A DNA stretch of 6,259 nucleotides. It comes from CBDUXP01 sp965371225 [NCBI: uncultured bacterium]. GTDB taxonomy: Bacteria > Abyssobacteria > SURF-5 > CBDUXP01. Under the pieces are notes generated by a model that ran no database searches, was not told the DNA's origin, and saw only the letters and a program-made list of their open reading frames with translations. Position 1 is the first letter of the stretch. Every line of letters begins with the position of its first letter. The stretch is from contig CBDUXP010000113.1 in assembly GCA_965371225.1 (NCBI GenBank), forward strand, positions 1 through 6,259, read 5' to 3'. The position numbers and the translations under genes are program-made. Below are positions 1-5,794 of the stretch, piece by piece.

Positions 1-11
1 GTCGCGGAAGA

Positions 12-33
12 GGGCGGACACGCAGGTCCGCCC
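12..33. repeat. Perfect 8-bp stem-loop, REP-like palindrome
   Basis: GGGCGGAC (12-19) and GTCCGCCC (26-33) are perfect inverted arms around ACGCAG, and are followed by CTACG. From memory, GGGCGGAC...GTCCGCCCCTAC palindromes are common dispersed intergenic elements in several GC-rich bacterial groups. It lies about 156 nt beyond the sulfotransferase stop. With only TCTTCC after it on the minus strand it is at best a poor intrinsic terminator for that gene. Confidence 0.6.
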
Positions 34-36
34 CTA

Positions 37-61
37 CGAAGAATCCTCTTGGTGTTCTTCG
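37..61. repeat. Inverted repeat, 7-bp arms
   Basis: CGAAGAA (37-43) and TTCTTCG (55-61) are perfect inverted arms around 11 nt. The right arm lies inside repeat copy 1, so the element as a whole could fold in RNA or as a cruciform. Confidence 0.45.
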
Positions 62-75
62 TGTCTTGGTGGTTC
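48..75 (-). repeat. CCAAG-periodic intergenic repeat, copy 1
   Basis: Read on the minus strand it begins GAACCACCAAGACACGAAG and ends CACCAAG, with CCAAG, CGAAG and CCAAG units spaced 8-9 nt apart. It is the diverged partner of the copy at 98-125. The substitutions are mainly A/G and A/C changes that keep the AAG period. Confidence 0.65.
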
Positions 76-97
76 GGTGCTCTTCTTCTCGGGGCGC

Positions 98-125
98 CTT
101 GGCGTGCTTGGCGGCTTGGCGGTTC
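98..125 (-). repeat. CCAAG-periodic intergenic repeat, copy 2
   Basis: Read on the minus strand it runs GAACCGCCAAGCCGCCAAGC and onward, with three CCAAG units about 8-9 nt apart. It matches the copy at 48-75 at about 22 of 28 positions and lies 50 bp from it. From memory, short spacer repeats of this style (units of roughly ACCGCCAAG or ACCACCAAGG) are scattered through GC-rich genomes of several phyla. It is non-coding, between the sulfotransferase stop and the left edge. Confidence 0.65.
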
Positions 126-188
126 ACGCTTTTCCAACAACTTCGCTACCTGCTGCGCGCAGTGGCCCAGCCTCCGCGCGGGCGAGCC

Positions 189-1058
189 CTACCAGTTCAG
201 GTCGGGCGCGTAGCCGAGTTCCACGAGGAGCGGGCCGGCGACTTCGCGGACGGGTTCCAGTTGCGACGGCGCGAGTTCCCGTTGCCAGCGCCCCACGGCG
301 GTCTGGTAGATGGGTTGCACGACCTGTGCGGCGCTGGACTCCTTGCCCAGCGGGCGGTCCATCTGGTGGAAGCGCAGCACGCACGGATCCCACGGCTCGT
401 CGATGAAGGAGAAGAGCGGCTGCAGCACGCGCTCCGGTTCGGCCACCAGGTCTTCGTAGCGCACCTCGTAGTACTGCCCGCGCAACGCCGGGTCGGCGCC
501 CGCCTTGCGGCCAGCCTGCACCCAGCTCACCCAATATTCGGCGGCCTTGCGCACGTCGCGGGTGTACTCGGCGGGGCGCCCGTCGACTTCCGTCCAGTTC
601 ATAGTGAGCAGGGAGCTGATGACGTCGCGCCCGTCGCGGATAATGTGGATGAGCGGGCTCGCGGGGAACAGCCGGTGCAGCTCGGGGAACGCCAGCACAT
701 TGCCCGGGGTTTTCTCTGCGACGCGCAGCTTACCGGCGTGGGTGCGGTAGGGGGCCATGAGGCCGGTGAGGAACTCCACGTACAGGCGGCGGATGTCCGG
801 CGGCTCGACGCGCCACTCGCGCAGGACCGGCCCGTAGGTCTGCTCCATCTCCTTCGCCTGCTGGGCGATCATCCAGAGCACCTTGAGTTCCGGGCCACAG
901 GCGATGTGCGGGTGCGCGTCCAGAATCACGCGCAGCAGGGTCGTGCCGGAGCGTCCCGCGCCGCCGATGAAGATGGGCGGGTTGGCCGCCGCCTCGGCCA
1001 CTGCCGGCGCCGGAGGCGTCCGCTGCGCTTTGGGTTTGCGTTTCTTGCGTTTAGCCAC
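189..1058 (-). CDS. Sulfotransferase, tyrosylprotein-sulfotransferase-like
   Basis: A 289-residue PAPS-dependent sulfotransferase. The 5'-phosphosulfate-binding loop is IFIGGAGRSGTTLLR (29-43), followed by LDAHPHIACGPE (46-57). EKTPGN (115-120) and the 3'-phosphate-binding segment IHIIRDGRDVISS (137-149) follow, and the end has GRWQREL and LLVELGYAP. Compared from memory with human TPST2, Arg36, Thr39/Thr40, Glu57 and Lys116 line up with the catalytic Arg78, Thr81/Thr82, Glu99 and Lys158. The N-terminus is Lys/Arg-rich (AKRKKRKPK) and has no signal peptide or membrane helix, so it is probably cytoplasmic. The acceptor (protein tyrosine, glycan or small molecule) is unknown. The GTG start is the only reasonable one before the PAPS loop, but its ribosome binding site is poor. 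No PAPS-synthesis genes are nearby. Confidence 0.9.
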   Translation of the reverse strand: MAKRKKRKPKAQRTPPAPAVAEAAANPPIFIGGAGRSGTTLLRVILDAHPHIACGPELKVLWMIAQQAKEMEQTYGPVLREWRVEPPDIRRLYVEFLTGLMAPYRTHAGKLRVAEKTPGNVLAFPELHRLFPASPLIHIIRDGRDVISSLLTMNWTEVDGRPAEYTRDVRKAAEYWVSWVQAGRKAGADPALRGQYYEVRYEDLVAEPERVLQPLFSFIDEPWDPCVLRFHQMDRPLGKESSAAQVVQPIYQTAVGRWQRELAPSQLEPVREVAGPLLVELGYAPDLNW

Positions 1059-1079
1059 GGTGTATCGAGACGCCGCGCA

Positions 1080-1108
1080 ATCTTAAAGCACCGGCCGCGC
1101 GTGGGCAA
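1080..1108 (-). promoter_or_regulatory. Candidate sigma-70 promoter for the sulfotransferase gene
   Basis: On the minus strand TTGCCC (1108-1103) and TAAGAT (1085-1080) are separated by exactly 17 nt. Each matches the consensus hexamer (TTGACA, TATAAT) at four of six positions, including the key first TA and final T of the -10. A start near 1073 would leave about 15 nt of leader before the GTG at 1058. The AT-rich CTTTAAGATTG stands out in a very GC-rich gap. The other 110 or so bases of this 141-nt spacer hold only the weak stem-loop nearer ahcY. Confidence 0.45.
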
Positions 1109-1149
1109 CACACTTCCCCCGTCTCGCGCGCACGGGCACCCAGCCTGCT

Positions 1150-1168
1150 CCGACGGCGAATCGTCCGG
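1150..1168 (-). terminator. Weak stem-loop downstream of ahcY
   Basis: About 31 nt after the ahcY stop, the transcript can form a 6-bp stem (CC-GACG with CGTC-GG, one bulged base) around the loop ATTCGC. There is no U-run, so it does not qualify as a standard intrinsic terminator. Some 3' end or Rho-dependent stop is expected in this gap because a possible new promoter follows. Confidence 0.22.
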
Positions 1169-1199
1169 GCGTGCTCGATTGGAGGAGGCGCGGGGTGGC

Positions 1200-2462
1200 T
1201 TAGGTGCCCATCTCCCAGGAGTTCATGTACTTCACCTGCTCGTCGGTCATGCCGTCGATGGCGATACCCATGGAGGCGAGTTTCAGTCCGGCGACCAGGT
1301 CTTCAACCTCCTTGGAGACGTCGTACACCCTGGGCTCGAGATTGCCTTCGTTCTCCATGAGGAACTCGCTTGCGAGGGCCTGGGTGGCGAAGGACATGTC
1401 CATGACCGAGGCGGGGTGGCCTTCGGCGGCGCTGAGGTTGATCAGGCGCCCCTGGGCCAGCAGGTGCAGGCTGCGGCCGTCGGGCATGACGAACTCGTCC
1501 ACGTGCGCGCGCACGCCGCGGTTGACGTGCTTGGCCATTTCCTCGAGCCCGGCCACGTCCACCTCCCAGTCGAAGTGCCCGCTGTTGGCCAGGAGCGCGC
1601 CATCCTTCATCACCTCGAAGTGTTCGGGGCGCAGCACGCGGATGTTGCCGGTGACGCTGCAGAAGACGTCGCCGACCTTCGCCGCGTCGGCCATGGGCAT
1701 CACCTGGAATCCGTCCATGGCGGCTTCCAGCGCCTTGACCGGGTCCACTTCGGTCACGACGACGCGGGCGCCGTGCCCCCGCGCGCGGTCGGCCAAGCCG
1801 CGGCCGCACCAGCCGTAGCCGACGACCACGAAGGTCGTGCCCGCCAGCAGCACGTCCGAGGCGCGGATGATGCCGTCGATGGTGCTCTGGCCGGTGCCGT
1901 ACCGGTTGTCGAACAGGTGTTTGGTGGCGGCATCGTTCACGGCGATGACCGGGATCTTCAGCGCGCCCTCCTTCGCCATGGCCTTCAGCCGGATCACGCC
2001 GGTGGTGGTCTCTTCCATGCTGCCGGCCATGCCGCCCAGGAGGTCCTGGTGGTTCTGGTGCAGTTCGGACACCAGGTCCGCGCCGTCGTCCATCGTGATG
2101 CTCGGCTGGTGGGCGATGGCGGCCTTGAGGTGCGCGTAGTACGTTTCCTTATCTTCGCCGCGCACGGCGTGCACGGGAATCTCGAAGTCGCGCACCAGGG
2201 ACGCGGCCACGTCGTCCTGCGTGCTCAGGGGGTTCGACGCGCACAGGACCAGGTCGGCGCCCCCCGCCTGCAATGTGCGCGCGAGGTTGGCCGTCTCCGC
2301 CGTCACGTGCAGGCAGGCGCTCATACGCCGGCCTTTGAGGGGTTGGCGTTCCCGAAATCGTTCGCGCACCTGCTGGAGCACCGGCATGTCATGGTCGGCC
2401 CATTCGATGCGAGACTTGCCCTCGTCGGCGCGACCGGGGTCCGCGATGTCGTAGTCTTTCAC
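1200..2462 (-). CDS. ahcY: S-adenosylhomocysteinase (adenosylhomocysteine hydrolase)
   Basis: A 420-residue NAD-dependent enzyme that reversibly splits S-adenosylhomocysteine into adenosine and homocysteine, relieving product inhibition of methyltransferases. Substrate-domain landmarks are CLHVTAETANL (50-60), MDDGADL (124-130), EETTTGV (150-156) and TKHLFDNRYGTGQST (180-194), with the catalytic Lys181 and Asp185. The NAD Rossmann motif is VVVGYGWCGRG (212-222), followed by TEVDP. NSGHFDWEVD (293-302) and NLSAAEGHPASVMDMSF (342-358) are conserved. The active-site cysteine of the eukaryotic enzyme is Thr190, and the C-terminal KPDHYRY tail is absent, as in archaeal and thermophile enzymes. GTG is preferred as start because AGAGG lies 7 nt upstream; the longer in-frame version overlaps metK with a non-conserved sequence. 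It pairs with metK in the methyl cycle. Confidence 0.98.
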   Translation of the reverse strand: MKDYDIADPGRADEGKSRIEWADHDMPVLQQVRERFRERQPLKGRRMSACLHVTAETANLARTLQAGGADLVLCASNPLSTQDDVAASLVRDFEIPVHAVRGEDKETYYAHLKAAIAHQPSITMDDGADLVSELHQNHQDLLGGMAGSMEETTTGVIRLKAMAKEGALKIPVIAVNDAATKHLFDNRYGTGQSTIDGIIRASDVLLAGTTFVVVGYGWCGRGLADRARGHGARVVVTEVDPVKALEAAMDGFQVMPMADAAKVGDVFCSVTGNIRVLRPEHFEVMKDGALLANSGHFDWEVDVAGLEEMAKHVNRGVRAHVDEFVMPDGRSLHLLAQGRLINLSAAEGHPASVMDMSFATQALASEFLMENEGNLEPRVYDVSKEVEDLVAGLKLASMGIAIDGMTDEQVKYMNSWEMGT

Positions 2463-2469
2463 GGGGATA

Positions 2470-2474
2470 CCTCT
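2470..2474 (-). promoter_or_regulatory. Shine-Dalgarno sequence deciding the ahcY start
   Basis: AGAGG lies 7 nt before the GTG at 2462 in a purine-rich run (GAGAAAAGAGG). It supports that GTG over an in-frame upstream ATG at 2621, which lies inside the end of metK. Confidence 0.75.
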
Positions 2475-2480
2475 TTTCTC

Positions 2481-2501
2481 TTTCGATCCGCCGGGCCCGG
2501 A
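2481..2501 (-). repeat. 21-bp direct repeat, ahcY-proximal copy
   Basis: Second copy of the element at 2539-2559. It contains the perfect 10-bp palindrome CCGGGCCCGG (2491-2500), which is broken by the one mismatch in the other copy. In the transcript it lies just before the purine-rich ribosome binding site of ahcY. A duplicated protein-binding site, an RNA element, or a local slippage duplication would all fit. Confidence 0.8.
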
Positions 2502-2510
2502 ATCCGCCTC

Positions 2511-2523
2511 TGCGCTCCGCGCA
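2511..2523 (-). other. Hairpin between the two direct repeats
   Basis: The transcript reads TGCGC-GGA-GCGCA, a perfect 5-bp stem with a 3-nt loop, placed between the two 21-bp repeats. No U-tract follows, so it is not an intrinsic terminator. It may be part of a structured ahcY leader. Confidence 0.4.
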
Positions 2524-2538
2524 ACCGGCTTCCCTTCA

Positions 2539-2559
2539 TTTCGATCCGCCGGGGCCGGA
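2539..2559 (-). repeat. 21-bp direct repeat, metK-proximal copy
   Basis: On the plus strand it begins TTTCGATCCGCCGGG and ends CCGGA. It matches the copy at 2481-2501 at 20 of 21 positions; the single difference is G at 2554 where the other copy has C. The 58-bp spacing puts both copies inside the 110-nt metK-ahcY spacer. On the transcript strand this copy ends at the A of the ATG of a small reading frame (2539-2459). Confidence 0.8.
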
Positions 2560-2572
2560 CGCCCGCCCTGCA

Positions 2573-3754
2573 TTAGCTCGCGGCCCGGCGGAGGGCGTCC
2601 GCTTGGCCCGTCTCCTCCCACTTGAAGCCCTGGTCCTCGCGCCCGAAATGGCCGTAGTTCGTGGTCTTGTGATAGATGGGCGCCTTCATCTCCAGGTGAT
2701 TGATGAGCGAGGCCGGGCGCAGGTCGAACACTTCCTGCAACGCGAGCGCGATGCGTGCCTCGGCCATCTCGCCGGTGCCGAACGTGTTGACACTGACGCT
2801 GACGGGGTCGGCGATGCCGATGGCGTAGGCCACCTGCACCTCACACTGGGCCGCGAGCCCCGCCTTGACGACGCTCTTGGCCGCGTGCCGCGCCATGTAC
2901 GCGGCCGACCGGTCCACCTTCGAGGGATCCTTCCCGGAGAAAGCGCCGCCCCCGTGGCGGCCGCGCCCGCCGTACGTATCGACGATGATCTTCCGGCCGG
3001 TCAGCCCGCAATCCCCGTGCGGCCCGCCGATTTCAAACTTCCCCGTGGGATTAATGTAGTAGGTGATCCGGTCCTTGATGAAGAGTTCCGGCGGCAAGAG
3101 CGGATTGACGACCTGTTCGATGACGGCCTTCCGGATCTGGTCCTGGGTCACGGACGTGTCGTGTTGGGTGGAGACCACCACCGAATCGATCCGCGTCGGG
3201 TTGCCGTCGATGTACTCGACCGTGACTTGGGACTTCGAGTCGGGCCGGAGGAACGGGAGTTCCCCACTCCGGCGCAACTCGGCCAGCCGGCGGGTAATTT
3301 TGTGAGCCACATCGATGGGGACGGGCATCAGGTTGGGCGTTTCGGAGCAGGCGAACCCGAACATCATGCCCTGGTCCCCCGCGCCCTGCGGCTTCTCGTC
3401 CGACGCGTCCACCCCCTGGGCGATGTCCTTCGACTGCTGATCCAGGCGGACGATGACCTCGCACGTGTTGCCGTCCATGCCCCAGGCCGCGTCGGTGTAG
3501 CCGGTGTCGCAGATCGCCTTCCGCACCACGGCGGTTACGTCCACGTCCGCTTTCGACGTGATCTCACCGGCTATTACGGCCAACCCCGTGGTCACCAACG
3601 TTTCACACGCCACGCGGGACTCCGGGTCGCCGGTGAGCATGGCGTCGAGCACCGCGTCGCTGATGGCGTCGGCCAGTTTGTCCGGATGCCCCTCGGAGAC
3701 GGATTCGGACGTGAAAAGATGCTTGCCCTGCTGGGTGGGCTGCTCCGGGTTCAT
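2573..3754 (-). CDS. metK: S-adenosylmethionine synthetase (methionine adenosyltransferase)
   Basis: A 393-residue protein of standard length that condenses methionine and ATP to SAM in the cytoplasm. The N-terminal block [13 protein letters not shown] (14-26) holds the ATP-contacting His and Asp. [10 protein letters not shown] (124-133) is the first family signature, and [19 protein letters not shown] (268-286) carries the phosphate-binding P-loop-like second signature. The C-terminal domain includes [11 protein letters not shown] and ends near [16 protein letters not shown]. No key residue appears missing. The ATG lies 13 nt after the rplA stop; the GGGGCG before it is a poor ribosome binding site, so coupling to rplA translation is likely. 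The stop is TAA. Placement directly after rplA suggests SAM supply is co-expressed with ribosome synthesis. Confidence 0.99.
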   Translation of the reverse strand: MNPEQPTQQGKHLFTSESVSEGHPDKLADAISDAVLDAMLTGDPESRVACETLVTTGLAVIAGEITSKADVDVTAVVRKAICDTGYTDAAWGMDGNTCEVIVRLDQQSKDIAQGVDASDEKPQGAGDQGMMFGFACSETPNLMPVPIDVAHKITRRLAELRRSGELPFLRPDSKSQVTVEYIDGNPTRIDSVVVSTQHDTSVTQDQIRKAVIEQVVNPLLPPELFIKDRITYYINPTGKFEIGGPHGDCGLTGRKIIVDTYGGRGRHGGGAFSGKDPSKVDRSAAYMARHAAKSVVKAGLAAQCEVQVAYAIGIADPVSVSVNTFGTGEMAEARIALALQEVFDLRPASLINHLEMKAPIYHKTTNYGHFGREDQGFKWEETGQADALRRAAS

Positions 3755-3767
3755 GGGCCGCGCCCCG

Positions 3768-4472
3768 CTACTTGAACTGCCGCTGCAGCGCGACCGTATC
3801 GAGCTTCAGGCCCGGGCCCATGGTGCTCGAAATGGCGACGGACTTGAGGTACTGCCCCTTCGCGGCCGCTGGTTTCGCGCGCAAGATCGCCTCGATGGCG
3901 ATGCCGGCATTGTCCAGCAGGTGTTCGGTGGAAAACGACGCCTTGCCGACAGGCACGTGGATGTTCGCATTCCGATCGACCCGGTACTCGATTTTGCCCG
4001 CCTTGATCTCGGTCACCGCCTTTGCCACGTCCGCAGTGACCGTGCCGGACTTCGGCGTGGGCATGAGGCCGCGCGGTCCCAGAATACGCCCGAGCTTCCC
4101 CACGTCGCGCATCATGTCCGGGGTCGCCACCGCGGAGTCGAAATCCGTCCAGCCGTCCTGAACCTTCTTAATCAGGTCCTCATCGCCGACGAAGTCCGCC
4201 CCTGCTTCCGTCGCCTTCGCGGCGTTCTCTCCCTTGGCGAACACGAGCACGCGCACGACTTTGCCGAGGCCGTGGGGGAGCGAGACGGTGCCGCGCACCA
4301 TCTGATCCGCCTGCTTCGGGTCCACCCCGATTTTGAAGGCGAGGTCGACGCTCTCGTCGAACTTCGCCGTCGCCGCGTCCTTGACAAGCCCGACGGCCTG
4401 CTCCAGCTCGTACACGCGGGTCCGGTCGATCTGTTCCTGCGCCTGGCGCAGGCGCTTGCTCTGTGTCGGCAT
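3768..4472 (-). CDS. rplA: Large ribosomal subunit protein L1
   Basis: A 234-residue protein, the usual uL1 length. Domain I contains [20 protein letters not shown] (42-61) and the SLPHGLGK segment. Domain II (about 71-160) is followed by the signature [19 protein letters not shown] (128-146). The protein closes with [18 protein letters not shown]1 binds the mobile L1 stalk of 23S rRNA, helps release E-site tRNA, and in many bacteria represses translation of its own operon. The ATG is set by a strong GGAGG and the conserved start. It follows rplK as expected, but the next gene is metK instead of rplJ. The in-frame open sequence upstream of 4472 is an artefact overlapping rplK. Confidence 0.99.
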   Translation of the reverse strand: MPTQSKRLRQAQEQIDRTRVYELEQAVGLVKDAATAKFDESVDLAFKIGVDPKQADQMVRGTVSLPHGLGKVVRVLVFAKGENAAKATEAGADFVGDEDLIKKVQDGWTDFDSAVATPDMMRDVGKLGRILGPRGLMPTPKSGTVTADVAKAVTEIKAGKIEYRVDRNANIHVPVGKASFSTEHLLDNAGIAIEAILRAKPAAAKGQYLKSVAISSTMGPGLKLDTVALQRQFK

Positions 4473-4477
4473 GATAT

Positions 4478-4482
4478 CCTCC
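4478..4482 (-). promoter_or_regulatory. Shine-Dalgarno sequence of rplA
   Basis: GGAGG lies 5 nt before the rplA ATG at 4472 (mRNA reads GGAGGATATCATG). It is one of the strongest ribosome binding sites in the window. It decides the rplA start against a much longer in-frame open stretch that runs back through rplK and nusG. Confidence 0.85.
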
Positions 4483-4514
4483 GTGGTGCGAGCGGCGCGC
4501 GCGGCGCCTCCCAC
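4483..4514 (-). promoter_or_regulatory. Hairpin abutting the rplA ribosome binding site (possible L1 feedback site)
   Basis: In the rplK-rplA gap the mRNA can pair GTGG (4514-4511) with CCAC (4486-4483), closing a structure that contains GA paired with TC and a strong GGCGC/GCGCC stem with a CGCGC loop. Unpaired bases lie mainly on the 3' side, making an asymmetric internal loop. The hairpin ends exactly where the rplA Shine-Dalgarno GGAGG (4478-4482) begins. The 5' strand GTGGGAG and the closing GTGG/CCAC helix resemble the L1-binding region of 23S rRNA helices 76-78, as I recall it. L1 is known to repress its own operon through such mimics. The 3' loop is shorter than in the rRNA, so function is inferred, not shown. 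Confidence 0.35.
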
Positions 4515-4540
4515 AAAGTGTCCCGTCGCCGGGTTCCGGC

Positions 4541-4966
4541 TCAGCCCTCGATTAACAGTCCCATACTCCGGGCCGTGCCCGCGATCATGCGCATGGCGCT
4601 CTCGACCGACGTCGTGTTCAGGTCCGGCATCTTCGTTTCGGCAATGTTCCGCAGTTGGCGCTGCGTAATCGTGCCCACCTTCTCGCGGTTCGGTTCGCCC
4701 GACGCCTTCGCCAGCTTCGCCGCCTGCTTCAGGAGCACCGCCGCGGGCGGCGTCTTGGTAATAAAGGAGAACGAGCGGTCCTCGAACACGGTGATCACCA
4801 CCGGGACCGTGGTGCCCATGTGTTCCTTGGTGCGCTCGTTGAACGCCTTGCAGAACTCCATGATGTTGACGCCGTGCTGCCCGAGGGCGGGGCCGACGGG
4901 CGGGGCCGGATTGGCCTGGCCGCCGGTTACGTGCAGTTTGATGAATCCTTTGATTTTCTTCGCCAT
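4541..4966 (-). CDS. rplK: Large ribosomal subunit protein L11
   Basis: A 141-residue protein, the standard uL11 length. The N-terminal domain shows the signature [20 protein letters not shown] (16-35), including the proline-rich linker region that thiostrepton-class drugs contact. The C-terminal rRNA-binding domain (about 74-141) has [13 protein letters not shown] and [21 protein letters not shown]11 binds the GTPase-associated centre of 23S rRNA and is needed for factor-dependent GTP hydrolysis and the RelA-mediated stringent response. The ATG has GGGAG 8 nt upstream. The gene begins 15 nt after nusG, leaving no room for the L1-regulated leader that precedes rplK in E. coli. The stop is TGA, followed by a 68-nt gap to rplA. 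Confidence 0.99.
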   Translation of the reverse strand: MAKKIKGFIKLHVTGGQANPAPPVGPALGQHGVNIMEFCKAFNERTKEHMGTTVPVVITVFEDRSFSFITKTPPAAVLLKQAAKLAKASGEPNREKVGTITQRQLRNIAETKMPDLNTTSVESAMRMIAGTARSMGLLIEG

Positions 4967-4981
4967 AGGGTGGGCTCCCGC

Positions 4982-5779
4982 CTATACCTTCTCCACCTGC
5001 CAGAACTCGCACTCCACCGGGGTCCGCCGCTCGAACACTTCCACCAGGACTTTCAGGCGGCCGCGCTCCGCGTTCACTTCGTCCACGTAGCCGGTGAAGT
5101 TCGTGAACGGGCCTTCCACGATCTTGACCTGTTCGTTGCGCTCGAACATGACCTTCGGCTTGGGCTTTTCGCGGTCGCCGCGAATTTCCTCGAAGATCGC
5201 GTCCATCTCCGCTTGCGGCAGCGGGGTGGGGTGCTTCTTCGTCCCCAGAAACCCGGTGACGCCCGGCGTGCTCTTCACCAGCAGCCACACGTCCGTGGAC
5301 AGCCGCATCTGCACAAACACGTAGCCCGGGTACGACTTCCGCCGGCTGACGCGCTTCTTGCCGCCCTTGATCTCGGCGACTTCTTCGCTGGGCACTAACA
5401 CCTGCGGCACGAACTCGTCGAGCGCGTTCTGCTTCACGCGCTGCTCGATGTTCTGGCGCACGCGGTTCTCATGGCCCGAGTGGGCATGGAGCACGTACCA
5501 GTGCAGGTCCCCCTCGTCCGCGATCTCGGGCGTGGTATCCACGGTGCGCTTCGCCCGGGCGCGGGCGCGCTTGGGCAGCAGACCGGCCTCATCGCCTTCT
5601 TCCAGTTCCTCGACGGCCTGCGGGGCGCCGAACAGCTCATCCACGTCCACCGGACCCTTCGCCTTGGCCAGGAGATAGTCCGTCTCCTCTTCCACGGAGG
5701 GCAGCGCCGGGGTGCGGGCCGGCGGGGGCGGCGCCTCCGGGCCCCCGGCGGGATGGTCGTTCTCAGCGTTCACGTGCAC
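4982..5779 (-). CDS. nusG: Transcription termination/antitermination factor NusG with N-terminal extension
   Basis: A 265-residue protein, clearly longer than the roughly 180 residues usual for NusG. The NGN domain starts near residue 93 ([13 protein letters not shown]) and contains [10 protein letters not shown] (149-158) and [10 protein letters not shown] (170-179). A charged linker (about 199-213) leads to the KOW domain (about 216-265) with [14 protein letters not shown] and a stretch ending FWQVEKV. NusG binds the RNA polymerase clamp, promotes processivity, and couples to Rho or to ribosomal S10 through KOW. Residues 1-91 are an extra segment: Pro/Ala-rich, then acidic (about 44-64), then a basic patch, KRARARAKR. 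The start is ambiguous. GTG at 5779 has GAGGAG 11 nt upstream; a second GTG at 5773, two codons later, is better spaced from AGAGG. Both give nearly the same protein. Confidence 0.97.
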   Translation of the reverse strand: MHVNAENDHPAGGPEAPPPPARTPALPSVEEETDYLLAKAKGPVDVDELFGAPQAVEELEEGDEAGLLPKRARARAKRTVDTTPEIADEGDLHWYVLHAHSGHENRVRQNIEQRVKQNALDEFVPQVLVPSEEVAEIKGGKKRVSRRKSYPGYVFVQMRLSTDVWLLVKSTPGVTGFLGTKKHPTPLPQAEMDAIFEEIRGDREKPKPKVMFERNEQVKIVEGPFTNFTGYVDEVNAERGRLKVLVEVFERRTPVECEFWQVEKV

Positions 5780-5794
5780 ACCTCTGCGGACTCC

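Larger units (their letters stand above)
1..188. other. Gene-free region with stacked repeats
   Basis: I see no coding sequence with a recognisable product here on either strand. The region holds the stem-loop at 12-33, the inverted repeat at 37-61, two CCAAG-type repeats (48-75, 98-125), and a 10-bp palindrome CTGCGCGCAG at 153-162. Transcription of the sulfotransferase gene would run into it from the right. Confidence 0.7.
2459..2539 (-). other. Candidate small upstream reading frame before ahcY
   Basis: An ATG at 2539 opens 26 codons rich in Arg and Lys (begins MKGSRLRGAQRR) and ends in TGA whose first two bases are shared with the ahcY start (GTGA overlap). Such an overlap is typical of translational coupling. 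The ribosome binding site (GGCGGA, 6 nt away) is weak and the peptide resembles no family I know. A stop-free 26-codon stretch is unremarkable in DNA this GC-rich, so this remains a candidate only. Confidence 0.2.

Noticed and set aside
48-125. A CRISPR array in the repeated left end
   Set aside because: There are only two diverged copies with about 22 of 28 identical bases and internal periodicity, with no cas gene nearby.
2463-2572. SAH or SAM riboswitch before ahcY
   Set aside because: The spacer contains GGAGCGCAGAGG, which loosely recalls the SAH riboswitch core, but the expected flanking helices and pseudoknot are not visible. A covariance-model search would settle it.
66-2576. An 836-codon open frame on the plus strand, opposite the sulfotransferase and ahcY
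   Set aside because: It is antisense to two well-conserved genes, its translation is low-complexity (rich in Arg, His, Gly, Val) with no family resemblance, and such frames stay open because of high GC at third codon positions.
2463-2621. In-frame ATG-start extension of ahcY to 473 residues
   Set aside because: It overlaps the end of metK, is not conserved in the family, and the GTG at 2462 has a well-spaced AGAGG.
2603-3775. A 390-codon plus-strand frame opposite metK
   Set aside because: It is the antisense shadow of an intact metK, with no recognisable domain.
3504-5090. A 528-codon plus-strand frame opposite metK, rplA, rplK and the nusG end
   Set aside because: It runs antisense across several conserved genes and shows no family motif.
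4473-5288. In-frame N-terminal extension of rplA making a 506-residue protein
   Set aside because: The added part reads rplK and nusG out of frame; the family start and a strong GGAGG place the rplA start at 4472.
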